Assembly: GCA_002633025.1 (NCBI GenBank) | Contig: NMRB01001603.1 | Coordinates: 29,511-93,510, forward strand | From: Notospermus geniculatus | Lineage: Eukaryota; Nemertea; Pilidiophora; Heteronemertea; Lineidae | Length of the DNA: 64,000 bases | Direction: 5' to 3' | Notes under the pieces: generated by a model | Told to the model about the DNA's origin: nothing | Database searches by the model: none | Seen by the model: only the letters and a program-made list of their open reading frames with translations | Program-made: the position numbers and the translations under genes | Shown: positions 55,001 through 57,413 of the stretch, piece by piece | Layout of the letters: every line of letters begins with the position of its first letter | Numbering within the stretch: position 1 is the first letter of the stretch

Positions 55001-55287
55001 TAAAACATCATCAACAATCTGAAATGAAATATATCTTAACTAGAAATTCCATCTTACAGATTATAACACTGACCAAAACAGAGAGGACACAATTGGGCAT
55101 ATGGCTTGGAACAGTGTCAGTCAATACAATAGGTCCAATGTTGAAAGTCATATATACTATTATTCTGAGGAAATCACATCCACATTTTTAAGATGCAGCT
55201 AATAACCATCTTCTTACCTTATCCAAAAGAGGTGTATCAAAACTTGGAAAACTGGCCATATAACATAAATCTCTGAATTTCCACGTT
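7249..55287 (-). CDS. ptch1: Patched, Hedgehog receptor: exons 4-24 (5' end missing)
   Basis: Patched is a plasma-membrane and ciliary RND-family transporter-like protein that binds Hedgehog and represses Smoothened, probably by moving sterols. Minus-strand exons spell, in order, the first extracellular loop ([15 protein letters not shown]), the sterol-sensing domain (TM2-TM6, with GVDD in TM4), a cytoplasmic loop with a PPPPY motif, TM7 with GTTRVKDGL, the second extracellular loop ([27 protein letters not shown]), TM8-TM12 ([11 protein letters not shown] in TM10) and a proline/serine-rich tail. All junctions have AG and GT ends and compatible phases. Taking one copy of each exon gives 3424 nt, about 1140 residues plus the stop. 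Exons 1-3 (start codon, TM1) are not visible and are expected to the right of the window. Several exons occur twice, probably as juxtaposed alleles. Patched is certain; PTCH1 versus PTCH2 orthology is not tested. Confidence 0.97.
7673..7775 (-). CDS. ptch1: Patched exon 23, left-hand copy
   Basis: 103 nt with the same protein and splice sites as 10689-10791. The flanking intron of this copy carries a SINE (about 7849-8195) that the other copy lacks. Confidence 0.88.
7849..8195 (+). mobile_element. tRNA-derived SINE, full length
   Basis: The head has an A box (TGGTCTAGTGG) and a B box (GGGTTCGATTCC). A conserved central part (TTGAGCAAGTCACTTTGCCT, CACCCAGATG, GGGTACCTGG) and a tail GCGCTATATAAAAGCT follow. 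It lies in intron 22 of the left block copy and is absent from the right copy. Short ATGTT repeats flank it. Confidence 0.88.
8298..8552 (-). CDS. ptch1: Patched exon 22, left-hand copy
   Basis: 255 nt with the same splice sites as 11084-11338. The protein differs at two places in the portion compared (MDR versus MDK; PASHSG versus PASQSG). In transcript order this copy lies after the stop codon of the right-hand copy, so the two are alternatives. Confidence 0.92.
8684..8881. mobile_element. TA-flanked MITE (TGTGACCC ends), 198 bp
   Basis: A 27-bp perfect terminal inverted repeat begins TGTGACCCTCCACCACAAAA and is flanked by TA on both sides, as in Tc1/mariner-type elements. In the other copy the site reads TA TGTGA TA (11601-11609), which looks like an excision footprint. 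Confidence 0.82.
9332..9332. other. Single-N assembly gap
   Basis: An N lies in the 634 bp spacer between the two copies of the 3' gene block. The sequence on either side is not shared between the copies. Confidence 0.9.
10158..10264 (-). CDS. ptch1: Patched exon 24 with stop codon, right-hand copy
   Basis: It continues in phase from exon 23: [20 protein letters not shown], then [14 protein letters not shown], then TGA at 10161-10163. The acceptor is CACTTTCAG. Five nucleotides after the stop reading 5' to 3' (TGA|AAG|GTAAGA) lies a strong donor, so the transcript probably continues into a 3' UTR exon. The basic cluster followed by an acidic Ser/Asp run looks like a regulated cytoplasmic tail end. 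Confidence 0.85.
10689..10791 (-). CDS. ptch1: Patched exon 23, right-hand copy
   Basis: 103 nt. It encodes [20 protein letters not shown] and then [14 protein letters not shown], reminiscent of human [21 protein letters not shown]. The acceptor is TAATTGCAG and the donor CAG|GTAAAT. Confidence 0.88.
10962..11066 (+). mobile_element. 5'-truncated tRNA-derived SINE
   Basis: GGCGATTGATGCCTTATGCG, the B box GGGTTCGAGTC and AGCTATGTCTTTCACCTTAG match the full-length element at 51262-51423. ATTGTCAAAT occurs before (near 10930) and after it, as expected for a 10-bp target duplication. The left block copy lacks it. Confidence 0.8.
11084..11338 (-). CDS. ptch1: Patched exon 22 (C-terminal tail), right-hand copy
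   Basis: 255 nt, the length I recall for human exon 22, phase 0 to 0. It starts [20 protein letters not shown] and contains [32 protein letters not shown] resembles LPTPSPEPPPS, and IVVHPE resembles STVVHPE. The acceptor is CTTTTCAG and the donor AAT|GTAAGT. I see no PPxY motif in this tail. Confidence 0.93.
11407..11541. mobile_element. hAT-like MITE, 135 bp, 8-bp target duplication
   Basis: Terminal inverted repeat AGGGGCATAGC...GCTATGCCCCT, flanked on both sides by GCTTTTAC (11399-11406 and 11542-11549). The left block copy has the empty site with one GCTTTTAC. Confidence 0.9.
12110..12209 (-). CDS. ptch1: Patched exon 21 (TM12)
   Basis: 100 nt, the length I recall for human exon 21. It encodes [20 protein letters not shown] and [13 protein letters not shown], matching [15 protein letters not shown]. 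The acceptor is ATTTTTCAG and the donor GAG|GTAAGC. Confidence 0.97.
12353..12624. mobile_element. Fold-back element, GTACGTTGCACAATT family, copy 1
   Basis: TACAGTACGTTGCACAATT at the left and AATTGTGCAACGTACTGTA at the right, with internal GCGGAAGGTATGCGGATAAA. Related copies lie at 21109-21368 and 61556-61844. Confidence 0.85.
12625..13430. other. Intron 20, nothing recognised apart from homopolymer runs
   Basis: It contains the C/G run at 13125-13151 beside an N, and a second C-run near 13280. Confidence 0.5.
13152..13152. other. Single-N assembly gap
   Basis: The N directly follows a C-run and long G-run (about 13125-13151), so it probably marks an unresolved homopolymer. Confidence 0.9.
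13431..13505. repeat. Compact hairpin of two inverted GTCATGGTGGACGCATC units
   Basis: GAGTAAAGTGTCATGGTGGA, an inner ATGACAGTAGTGTCAT and a final GACAGTTTACTC form a nested inverted repeat. Confidence 0.75.
14293..14640. mobile_element. G-rich repeat, probable DNA transposon remnant
   Basis: GGTTGGGCGGGGGGCAAAGA, GGGGGTCCGGGGGGCCTCCC and CGGCATTTGAGAGCAAAA, followed by GGGGGCAGGTACCCCCTGCC. Similar phrases (TGGCATCTGAGAGCAAAA, CCCCCTGGATCCAGG) occur at 34484-34735. Confidence 0.45.
15118..15225 (+). mobile_element. 5'-truncated tRNA-derived SINE
   Basis: It has the B box GGGTTCGAGTC and the GGAAGCTATGTCTTTCAC tail of the family at 51262-51423. Confidence 0.75.
15325..15622. mobile_element. 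Fold-back element, about 298 bp
   Basis: TAAAGGCCGATTTACACGAT at the left against ATTGTGTAAATTGGCCTTA at the right. Confidence 0.75.
16234..17229. mobile_element. About 1-kb element with 77-bp inverted ends carrying a hammerhead-like core
   Basis: GATCTCTACTAGAAAGTGCC and the next 57 or so bases at 16234-16315 recur inverted at 17150-17229. Both ends hold CCTGAGGAAGAC, a short potential stem, then GGTCGAAAA. This matches the CUGANGA-stem-GAAA core of hammerhead ribozymes known from Penelope-like retroelement ends. I do not see a matching stem I partner. No reading frame is visible between the ends. Confidence 0.6.
17230..18136. other. Intron 20, nothing recognised
   Basis: Only short unrelated frames. 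Confidence 0.5.
18137..18616. mobile_element. Fold-back element, GTACATCGCACTTGCGACTGG family, copy 1
   Basis: TTAAGCCAAGCGTATGTCAC at the left and GTGATGTACGCTAGGCTTTA at the right. The inside repeats CTGATCAGTCAC and GCGACT motifs in both orientations. Copies lie at 37143-37615 and 41849-42315. Confidence 0.85.
18617..19840. other. Intron 20, nothing recognised
   Basis: A short direct repeat (CGATT[CT]GAAAACACTG) near 19144-19185 is the only structure seen. Confidence 0.5.
19848..20115. mobile_element. C-rich repeat ending CCTGGATCCGCCCCTG
   Basis: GGCGCGACCGGGCCGCGGCC and CAAAATCCTGGATCCGCCCC resemble widespread non-autonomous DNA transposon ends. No target duplication found. Confidence 0.4.
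20145..20510 (+). mobile_element. 5S rRNA-like SINE pair
   Basis: GAAGTTAAGCAACATAGACC followed by ATGGTTGGGTGACCGTCAC (20450-20500), and a degraded TTTTAGCAACCTTGAGCGCT then GGATGGGTGACCAGCGTG (20205-20255). Both resemble the internal promoter region of 5S rRNA (GAAGTTAAGCAAC...TGGATGGGTGACCGCC), so this is probably a 5S-derived SINE in tandem or a broken 5S gene pair. Confidence 0.65.
20578..20720 (-). CDS. ptch1: Patched exon 20 (TM11)
   Basis: 143 nt, the length I recall for human exon 20. It encodes [20 protein letters not shown] and [20 protein letters not shown], then AEFDFIV. The acceptor is CAATTTCAG and the donor CAG|GTAAGA. It is followed by the largest intron, about 8.4 kb. Confidence 0.97.
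20924..21061 (-). CDS. ptch1: Patched exon 19 (TM9-TM10)
   Basis: 138 nt, the length I recall for human exon 19. It encodes [20 protein letters not shown] and [20 protein letters not shown], then TVHILL, nearly identical to human TM9/TM10. The acceptor is CATTTCAG and the donor TTG|GTAAGT. Confidence 0.98.
21109..21368. mobile_element. Fold-back element, GTACGTTGCACAATT family, copy 2
   Basis: CCTTTATCTGCGTACCTTTC at the left and CGCGGAAGGTAGGTCAATTG at the right. The outer ends are more diverged than in the other copies. Confidence 0.75.
21469..21752 (-). CDS. ptch1: Patched exon 18 (TM8)
   Basis: 284 nt. It encodes [31 protein letters not shown] and then [16 protein letters not shown]: the end of the second extracellular loop and TM8. 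It matches [22 protein letters not shown]. The acceptor is TATTTCCAG and the donor ATT|GTAAGT. Confidence 0.97.
21643..21880. repeat. Duplicated exon 18 segment, full-context copy
   Basis: It matches 22212-22446 with scattered substitutions and small indels that increase in the intron. Confidence 0.9.
22002..22031. repeat. Perfect short hairpin GGTTCCCGATC / GATCGGGAACC
   Basis: 11-bp arms around ACTAA. The phrase ATCGGGAACCATA recurs near 23611, and GGTTTGTC...GGGCAATCC occurs after both, so parts of one element seem to lie on both sides of the exon 17/18 duplications. Confidence 0.55.
22056..22112. repeat. (TG)n microsatellite
   Basis: An almost uninterrupted TG run of about 55 bp. Confidence 0.95.
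22211..22211. other. Single-N assembly gap at a duplication edge
   Basis: The next base begins a repeat of the sequence from 21643 onward, in the middle of Patched exon 18. Confidence 0.95.
22212..22321 (-). CDS. ptch1: Partial second copy of Patched exon 18
   Basis: This is the 5' 110 nt of exon 18 ([20 protein letters not shown] to TIKKIRKIC), cut exactly at the N gap at 22211. The acceptor TATTTCCAG is intact. The sequence matches the start of the full exon at 21469-21752 and diverges only at silent sites in the part I compared. Confidence 0.9.
22212..22446. repeat. Duplicated exon 18 segment, truncated copy
   Basis: It begins at the N at 22211 and matches 21643-21880 until the start of a fold-back element. 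Confidence 0.9.
22453..22926. mobile_element. Fold-back element, about 475 bp
   Basis: AGCAGGGTCGCACTGGCGGC and ACAACAAGGGGCGAAT at the left are mirrored by ATTCGTCCCTTGTCGCAGGC and CCAGTGGGACACTCCTGTT at the right. Confidence 0.7.
22936..23419. repeat. Duplicated exon 17 block, left copy
   Basis: It matches 23886-24382, including the exon and both intron flanks, and ends at the N at 23420. Confidence 0.92.
23009..23180 (-). CDS. ptch1: Patched exon 17, left-hand copy
   Basis: 172 nt, same protein and splice sites as 23962-24133. Including both would add 172 nt and shift the frame. This duplicated block stops at the N gap at 23420, so it is probably the other allele. Confidence 0.92.
23420..23420. 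other. Single-N assembly gap at a duplication edge
   Basis: The similarity of 22936-23419 to 23886-24382 (exon 17 block) ends at this N. Confidence 0.95.
23438..23592. repeat. 20-bp minisatellite TCTCTATCAATGTATCCTGA
   Basis: About seven tandem units with single-base changes, just after the N at 23420. Confidence 0.85.
23886..24382. repeat. Duplicated exon 17 block, right copy
   Basis: Partner of 22936-23419. It continues seamlessly into the intron toward exon 16. Confidence 0.92.
23962..24133 (-). CDS. ptch1: Patched exon 17, right-hand copy
   Basis: 172 nt. It encodes [38 protein letters not shown] and HEPDDRNLL, matching [22 protein letters not shown]. The acceptor is CTTTCAG and the donor CTGA|GTAAGT. 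The protein is identical to the copy at 23009-23180. Confidence 0.94.
24555..24700 (-). CDS. ptch1: Patched exon 16
   Basis: 146 nt. It encodes [14 protein letters not shown] and [19 protein letters not shown], the conserved [14 protein letters not shown] block of the second extracellular loop. NAS is a potential glycosylation site. The acceptor is CTTGTAG and the donor CAA|GTGAGT. Confidence 0.95.
24780..25089. repeat. Direct tandem duplication of about 160 bp
   Basis: AATAGTCAAGTAAATGC through CTATGAAAGGCAC occurs twice in a row with few differences, in intron 15. Confidence 0.9.
25313..25451 (-). CDS. ptch1: Patched exon 15b
   Basis: 139 nt. It encodes [20 protein letters not shown] and later [14 protein letters not shown], matching LLYDLHRSF and LPKMWLHYFRDWLQ. 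The acceptor is CTCTTCAG and the donor TTGG|GTAAGA. Confidence 0.94.
25627..25842. mobile_element. Fold-back element with a duplicated right arm
   Basis: GGGCCGTATACACCAAACGA at the left and GCTTGGTGCATACGGCCC at the right. The segment beginning GCCAGGGCATGATGTGACAA is tandemly duplicated (about 67 bp) inside. Confidence 0.8.
26014..26187 (-). CDS. ptch1: Patched exon 15a (TM7)
   Basis: 174 nt. It encodes [38 protein letters not shown] and later [15 protein letters not shown]7 and the beginning of the second extracellular loop. The acceptor is CCTTTCAG and the donor CAG|GTAAGT. Human exon 15 is one exon; here an intron follows VTQ. Confidence 0.96.
26458..26659. mobile_element. Fold-back element (TACTGTAAACCGTGAAATTT ends)
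   Basis: Perfect inverted ends TACTGTAAACCGTGAAATTTTCGCG... with many TTCGCGA motifs inside. Confidence 0.85.
26884..27065 (-). CDS. ptch1: Patched exon 14b
   Basis: 182 nt, starting in phase 1 after exon 14a. It encodes [11 protein letters not shown], then a cysteine-rich stretch ([17 protein letters not shown]), then [20 protein letters not shown], which matches the SSFAEKHYAPFLLKPKAK segment before TM7. The acceptor is ATGATTTCAG and the donor AAG|GTAAAT. Confidence 0.9.
27140..27465. mobile_element. Fold-back element, about 326 bp
   Basis: TAAAGCCTGTAGCACATGTC at the left and GATGTGTGCTGCAGGTTTAA at the right, with CACCAC/GTGGTG repeats inside. Confidence 0.75.
27578..27777 (-). CDS. 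ptch1: Patched exon 14a (middle loop, PPPPY motif)
   Basis: 200 nt. It encodes [20 protein letters not shown] and then [15 protein letters not shown]. The PPPPY motif matches human SPPPPYSSH, a PPxY site of the type bound by Nedd4-family ubiquitin ligases. The donor is TCAG|GTTAGT. With exon 14b it corresponds to one large human exon; the combined 382 nt differs from my recollection (403) by 21 nt, a whole number of codons. Confidence 0.9.
27922..28122. mobile_element. TA-flanked MITE (TGTGACCC ends), 201 bp
   Basis: TGTGACCCGGCACAGCAAAA and its inverted copy are flanked by TA. Its length and first eight bases match the MITE at 8684-8881, so the two probably belong to one Tc1/mariner-like family. 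Confidence 0.78.
28123..29519. other. Intron 13, little recognised
   Basis: A weak fold-back (AAGGCAGGCACTTGTCGC against TTGTGACAAGTGCCTA) at about 28436-28624; the rest shows nothing. Confidence 0.45.
29520..29638 (-). CDS. ptch1: Patched exon 13
   Basis: 119 nt, the length I recall for human exon 13. It encodes [20 protein letters not shown] then [19 protein letters not shown], covering TM6 and the start of the cytoplasmic middle loop. The acceptor is CTTCCAG and the donor AGG|GTAGGT. Confidence 0.96.
29925..29990 (+). mobile_element. tRNA-like SINE fragment near an exon 12 donor
   Basis: GCATGCGGGAGATCCGGGTTCGATTCCC contains a clear B box. It lies about 60 bp from the donor of exon 12, in the opposite orientation to the gene. 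Confidence 0.55.
30046..30171 (-). CDS. ptch1: Patched exon 12
   Basis: 126 nt, the length I recall for human exon 12. It encodes [20 protein letters not shown] and later [12 protein letters not shown], covering TM5 of the sterol-sensing domain. The acceptor is CATTTCAG and the donor CAG|GTAAGG. Confidence 0.97.
30305..30385. repeat. 26-bp tandem repeat, three units
   Basis: TCAGAAAATCTTGCTTGCAT plus TCTTT occurs three times. Confidence 0.85.
30438..30840. mobile_element. Fold-back element with a nested perfect palindrome
   Basis: The outer arms TAAGGGGCTTACAGGTCGAC...GTCGACCTGTAAGCCCCTTTA enclose a second inverted repeat at about 30674-30795 (AGGCCTTTCCGTTTGACGG, then CAAACAATAGAA/TTCTATTGTTTG in the middle). 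Confidence 0.88.
30841..32040. other. Intron 11, little recognised
   Basis: A short GGTAAATGG repeat at about 31490-31550 and a possible antisense tRNA-like B box (GGGATCGAACAC) near 31720. Confidence 0.4.
32041..32139 (-). CDS. ptch1: Patched exon 11
   Basis: 99 nt, the length I recall for human exon 11. It encodes [20 protein letters not shown] and then [13 protein letters not shown]. This is TM4 with the GVDD motif, the acidic pair shared with RND proton-driven transporters. The acceptor is CATTTCAG and the donor GCA|GTAAGT. Confidence 0.97.
32367..32606. mobile_element. hAT-like element with ACCACCCTGTTCAAA repeats
   Basis: 14-bp ends CAGTGTTCCAGCCA against TGGCTAGAACACTG (one mismatch). 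Near-identical GTCCAAT and GTCCAAG flank it. The interior repeats CCACCCTGTTTGAAA five or six times. Confidence 0.6.
32805..33099. mobile_element. Fold-back element (CGTACTTACACTACAAA ends)
   Basis: AGCTGTACTTACACTACAAA at the left against TTTGTAGTGTAAGTACGGCT at the right, with internal AAGTCCGCACTT / GTGCGGAC pairs. Confidence 0.78.
33755..33933. mobile_element. Fold-back element with arms of about 55 bp
   Basis: TAAAGGTGCTGCTCCACTTG and AGAAGTTGGCTCACAATGGG at the left are mirrored at the right (CCCATTGAGAGCCAACTTCT, CAAGTGGAGCAGCGCCTTA). Confidence 0.85.
34484..34735. mobile_element. Repeat with GGATCCAGG ends
   Basis: GGCCGGATCCAGG at the left and CCTGGATCCAGGCC at the right. The internal text resembles 14293-14640. 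Confidence 0.5.
35645..36030. repeat. 17-bp minisatellite TCACATGGATCCAATGT, copy in left duplication
   Basis: About 20 degenerate units. GATCC recurs every 17 bp or so. Confidence 0.9.
37143..37615. mobile_element. Fold-back element, GTACATCGCACTTGCGACTGG family, copy 2
   Basis: TAAAGCCAGGCGTACATCGC at the left and GTGATGTACGCTGGCCTTTA at the right. It lies just downstream of exon 10 in intron 10. Confidence 0.88.
37686..37844 (-). CDS. ptch1: Patched exon 10, left-hand copy
   Basis: 159 nt, same protein as 42387-42545, with donor CAG|GTAGGC. It is followed by about 5.5 kb of intron before exon 11. Confidence 0.93.
38547..38687 (-). CDS. ptch1: Patched exon 9, left-hand copy
   Basis: 141 nt with the same protein and splice sites as 43248-43388. 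Exons 9 and 10 together are 300 nt, so including both copies would keep the frame and insert 100 residues that repeat TM2 and TM3. That would disrupt the fold, so inclusion of both is unlikely. Confidence 0.93.
39006..39235. mobile_element. Fold-back element (ACGTCA-rich)
   Basis: TAGAGCTTGTGCAGTGGGTA to ATGACGTCAC faces GTGATGACGTCATCTGCACA to GTTCTATA. The same element is at about 43706-43934 in the right-hand duplication. Confidence 0.75.
40074..40209 (-). mobile_element. tRNA-derived SINE with 15-bp target duplication
   Basis: The minus strand carries an A box (TGGCCTAGTGG) and B box (GGTTCAAATCC). TGTAGCTAACTGCGA is present on both sides (40059-40073 and 40210-40224). The left-hand duplication (near 35503) has the empty site. 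Confidence 0.93.
40375..40740. repeat. 17-bp minisatellite TCACATGGATCCAATGT, copy in right duplication
   Basis: The same array as 35645-36030 but with a different number and order of variant units. Confidence 0.9.
41849..42315. mobile_element. Fold-back element, GTACATCGCACTTGCGACTGG family, copy 3
   Basis: It is the counterpart of 37143-37615 in the right-hand duplication, so this insertion predates the split of the two copies. Confidence 0.88.
42387..42545 (-). CDS. ptch1: Patched exon 10, right-hand copy
   Basis: 159 nt, phase 0 to 0. It encodes [11 protein letters not shown], then [20 protein letters not shown] and FNAATTQ, covering the rest of TM2 and TM3. The acceptor is CCTTTTCAG and the donor CAG|GTAGGC. 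It differs from the left-hand copy only at silent sites. Confidence 0.93.
43248..43388 (-). CDS. ptch1: Patched exon 9, right-hand copy
   Basis: 141 nt, phase 0 to 0. It starts [16 protein letters not shown] (NET is a potential glycosylation site) and ends [12 protein letters not shown], the start of TM2 and of the sterol-sensing domain. The donor is ATG|GTAAGT. The protein is identical to the copy at 38547-38687. Confidence 0.93.
43706..43934. mobile_element. Fold-back element (ACGTCA-rich), second copy
   Basis: Counterpart of 39006-39235. Confidence 0.72.
44512..44775 (-). mobile_element. tRNA-derived SINE, head truncated
   Basis: The minus strand contains the B box GGTTCGAATCCC, the central AGACTTTGGGCAAGTCTC and GGGTACCAGTTGG. 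It closely resembles 57414-57712. Confidence 0.82.
45020..45167 (-). CDS. ptch1: Patched exon 8
   Basis: 148 nt, the length I recall for human exon 8. It encodes [20 protein letters not shown] and later [15 protein letters not shown], close to the AAILEAWQRTYVE block just before TM2. The acceptor is TAATTGCAG and the donor GAG|GTAAGT. Confidence 0.96.
45360..45635. mobile_element. Fold-back element (ATCTACACCATCAACATTT)
   Basis: CTACACCATCAACATTTCCA at the left against AAAATGTTGATGGTGTAGAC at the right, with CAAAACA-rich inside, in intron 7. Confidence 0.65.
45749..45870 (-). CDS. ptch1: Patched exon 7
   Basis: 122 nt, the length I recall for human exon 7. The acceptor is CTCTCGGCAG and the donor CAA|GTAAGG. 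It encodes [20 protein letters not shown] and then [13 protein letters not shown], matching the [22 protein letters not shown] block. NRT is a potential N-glycosylation site. Confidence 0.95.
46160..46160. other. Single-N assembly gap at a duplication edge
   Basis: The bases right after the N (GGAATTTTTGTCAAAAAGTG) recur at about 47455, where the second copy of the exon 6 block begins. Confidence 0.95.
46294..46386 (-). CDS. ptch1: Patched exon 6b, left-hand copy
   Basis: 93 nt, same protein as 47569-47661, with donor CAG|GTAAGG. It lies 134 nt from the N gap at 46160, which marks the left edge of this duplicated block. Confidence 0.9.
46739..46847 (-). CDS. ptch1: Patched exon 6a, left-hand copy
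   Basis: 109 nt, the same residues as 48070-48178, with acceptor CTTTTCAG and donor AAA|GTAAGT. Splicing 6a and 6b from both copies into one mRNA would add 202 nt and break the frame, so only one pair can be used. Confidence 0.9.
46912..47420. repeat. Minisatellite, about 40-bp unit (GTGTCCCCAAAGGAGAAGAT)
   Basis: Degenerate units reading GTGTCCCCAAAGGAGAAGAT then GACCTTGACAAGAAGAGC repeat through intron 5. Long open frames across it on both strands come from the repeat. Confidence 0.9.
47569..47661 (-). CDS. ptch1: Patched exon 6b, right-hand copy
   Basis: 93 nt, phase 0 to 0. It encodes [20 protein letters not shown] and then PATAPN, the conserved cysteine-containing segment. The acceptor is AATTTCAG and the donor CAG|GTAACG. 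The protein is identical to the copy at 46294-46386. Confidence 0.9.
48070..48178 (-). CDS. ptch1: Patched exon 6a, right-hand copy
   Basis: 109 nt encoding [13 protein letters not shown] to FEELVNK in the first extracellular loop. The acceptor is CTTTACAG and the donor AAA|GTAAGT. The protein is identical to the copy at 46739-46847. Human exon 6 is one exon; here it is split in two (109 + 93 nt). Confidence 0.9.
48237..48960. repeat. Minisatellite, about 40-bp unit, expanded copy
   Basis: The same family as 46912-47420 but longer. It includes a nearly perfect stretch alternating AACACCAATG and AATACTAATG units (about 48520-48780). Confidence 0.9.
48980..49860. other. Intron 5, nothing recognised
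   Basis: Short frames only. A minus-strand segment near 49020-49080 looks weakly coding but does not fit Patched. Confidence 0.4.
49868..50735. repeat. Tandem duplication of about 430 bp separated by G-runs
   Basis: TTCGGCTTCTTCAGTACCTGTCATGCC-type text through TTTATAAATGCAATTCTGGG appears twice. Each unit ends in a run of 11-13 G. Confidence 0.9.
51262..51423 (+). mobile_element. tRNA-derived SINE, full length
   Basis: A box TGGCCTAGTGG (51275-51285) and B box GGTTCGAGTC (51341-51350) are followed by AGGAAGCTATGTCTTCCACC. It is the fullest member of the family that also occurs at about 10962, 15118 and 40074. Confidence 0.85.
51424..52050. other. Intron 5, nothing recognised
   Basis: No feature seen. 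Confidence 0.45.
52053..52231. mobile_element. Fold-back element, about 180 bp
   Basis: TTTTCGTCAATTGAGGAATC and GAGTTGTGATCCTTGAG at the left against AAGGATCACAACTC and ATTCCTCAAGTGATGAAAA at the right. Confidence 0.7.
52968..53338. mobile_element. Fold-back element (CGGCCCGTATTCTAGAA ends)
   Basis: CGGCCCGTATTCTAGAATGC at the left against TTTAAGAATATGGGCCG at the right. Many TTTAGCAAAGG / CCTTTAG motifs inside. It resembles 3610-3730. Confidence 0.7.
53735..53812. repeat. 23-bp tandem repeat, three units
   Basis: AAAAATACTGCCAGAACTTA plus AGT occurs three times without change. Confidence 0.92.
53813..54920. other. Intron 5, partial inverted structure only
   Basis: TATCCCAAACCCACCAAAAC near 54515 is partly mirrored by ACCCCACCAATTTGGGATA near 54870, with GACCCGTG repeats between, so a decayed transposon is possible. 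Confidence 0.4.
54921..55018 (-). CDS. ptch1: Patched exon 5
   Basis: 98 nt. It encodes [18 protein letters not shown], the near-invariant PLDCFWEG block of the first extracellular loop. The acceptor is ATTTCAG and the donor CCC|GTAAGT. It ends in phase 2 and joins exon 6a to complete a proline codon. Confidence 0.96.
55218..55287 (-). CDS. ptch1: Patched exon 4
   Basis: 70 nt, the length I recall for human exon 4. The acceptor is TTTGTTTCAG and the donor AAG|GTAAGAAG. It encodes [10 protein letters not shown] and ends LLDK in phase 0, matching the WKLEHLCYKSGEL segment of the first extracellular loop. It is the most upstream Patched exon I can find. Confidence 0.9.
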
Positions 55288-55977
55288 CTGAAACAAAAGG
55301 GTATGGATTATACAAGACGTTTTACAAAAGTACAACCCAAGAAGGGCTACATGTAAGTGCATTCACTAAAAGTGAATTACATGTATATATATGTAGGTAG
55401 GTGGTTCAACAATTCATCGACCACCCCTGAGTATTGCCAATATGTCGAAAACAAACTATTATCTAGTGAAGGCCAACCGACTACCATCAATACCTCAGCT
55501 TTCATCTCTATAGCATTCTTCATGAATTCTTCCTGAAGGTAAGGTTAACTATGTACGAGCAGAAATAACAAATTCACGACTGTTCTTACTCATCTATAGG
55601 AAACGTACCACACACACAACAGCACGCCTCTTCAACATTATCTTTCCATTAACCCAAAATAAATTAACGAAGGTCTTAATTTCATGATTCTCTCTGACCT
55701 TGACTACCGCATGTGGCAAAGAAAATCATTCCAAGTGTCTGAATGGACAGGCAATGCAACAGGAGTGTTATCTTTTAGTAAGAGTACAAACTCATTTTCA
55801 TAGTGGTGTACAATGTAACCAGCGACACATCCTGATGAAATTACAAAATCCCAGGTTTGATCAAACTATCAACTAATGCAGTGAATCAATATGCAATATG
55901 GGCCTTATTTTTGGCCCTGCTGAAGATGAGACTTCCGAAATTACAAAACGTCAGTTGAACAGACTGCTACACTGCCC

Positions 55978-56292
55978 ATTACCAATGTGACAGACCCGCT
56001 ACACCACTAATGGAACAGATCTGCTACACTGCTAATTACCAATGTGACGTATCTGCTACACCAATAATTACATGGGATAGATCTGCTACACTGCCGTGAC
56101 AGATCTTCTACACCACTAATTACATTGGATAGGTCTGCTACACTGCTAATTACCAATGTGACAGACCTGCTACACCACTAATTACATGGGACAGATCTGC
56201 TACACTGTTAATTACCAATGTGACAGATCTTCTACACCACTAATTACATGGGACAGATCTGCTACACTGCTAATTACCAATGTGATAGACCT
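55978..56292. repeat. Minisatellite, about 62-bp unit
   Basis: TGCTACACCACTAATTACAT then GGGACAGATCTGCTACACTG then CTAATTACCAATGTGACAGA repeats about five times. Confidence 0.88.
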
Positions 56293-56568
56293 GTTACCAC
56301 TGATAATTTCCAACATATTACCAACACTTACCTATCAAATAAGTGCACTTTTATTTTTGTCGCTTCTAAAACTGTTTTTAAATGTAAGAGTAAAGATTCC
56401 TTTGACAATAAATTAGATCCTATACTTGGAGTTTGTATGATTATTTCACTTGTTGTTCCGCTACCTTCCCCTAAAACTTTCTTCGTATATGCTAACTCTC
56501 TCTGTAACCGCCCACCATCTGCAAATAGAAGGTACAGAATTAGAGAAAAATAGTGCCAATGGCACTGT

Positions 56569-57363
56569 GCCCGCTTGGCTTGAAGCAGTATTATGTTATG
56601 TATCCTATTTACCCTTGATAGAAGTTTGACGAAGATCCATCACTTTGTTAGGGAGAAATAGCAGTTTATGTTTTTCTTGTTTTGGGCCCCTAGTGGCAAA
56701 TTCAAGCATCAGATTTCACCGAAAATTCGTTTGTGAGTTGTTGTAATCAAGAGGTAGATATGTACGAAGTTTCAAAGCAACCATTACAAAAAGAGCCAAC
56801 TTCGTAATTTCAGAAGAACTTTGACCCCTGTGACCTTGAAAAGTAGGTCAAATTCAAAAACTCAAGTGTTATCTTATGTATCCTCATTAGATATACCCAT
56901 GATAAAAATTTGACAAAGATCTGTCTCTTGGTAAGGGAGAAATAACACTTTTAGTGATTTTGGTTTTGGCCCCCTAGTGGCAAAGTCGAGAATCAGATTT
57001 CAACGAAATTTTGTCTGTATGTTGCTATAACCTAGAGGCAAATGTGTAGAAAGTTTCAACACAGTAGTTCGAACCATTATCAAAATACAGCCCTTTGAAA
57101 TTTTTCACAAAACGCCCCCTGGAGGCCAAAATAGGAATCCAACCACGCTCAAAATCGAACTCGACCTAGATCTTAGGCCCATATACACACCCACCAAAGA
57201 TAAAAAAGATTCCTCAAAAAATAAAGGCGCTAGAGCGCTAACAAACCAAAAGTTTACGGACGTACGTACGTACGTACGTACGTACGTATTGACGCACGAC
57301 AGACCACCACTCAATGACCCCAACCACAGCTTAAGCCCTGCTGGGCCTTGCGGCCAAGCGGGC
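56569..57363. mobile_element. Non-autonomous element with GCCCGCTTGGC inverted ends
   Basis: GCCCGCTTGGC at 56569-56579 and GCCAAGCGGGC at 57353-57363. The inside holds two diverged direct copies of about 250 bp (TATGTATCCT...GGGAGAAATA...CCCCTAGTGGCAAA) and an (ACGT)n run at 57258-57288. No transposase frame. Confidence 0.7.
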
Positions 57364-57413
57364 TAAAAACAAAGAACATTGAGAATAACATTATCATGTG
57401 ATGGCATCTGTTA

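Noticed and set aside
57105-57323. 72-codon minus-strand frame with TYVRTYVRT
   Set aside because: The frame is a translation of the (ACGT)n run at the end of a transposon-like element.
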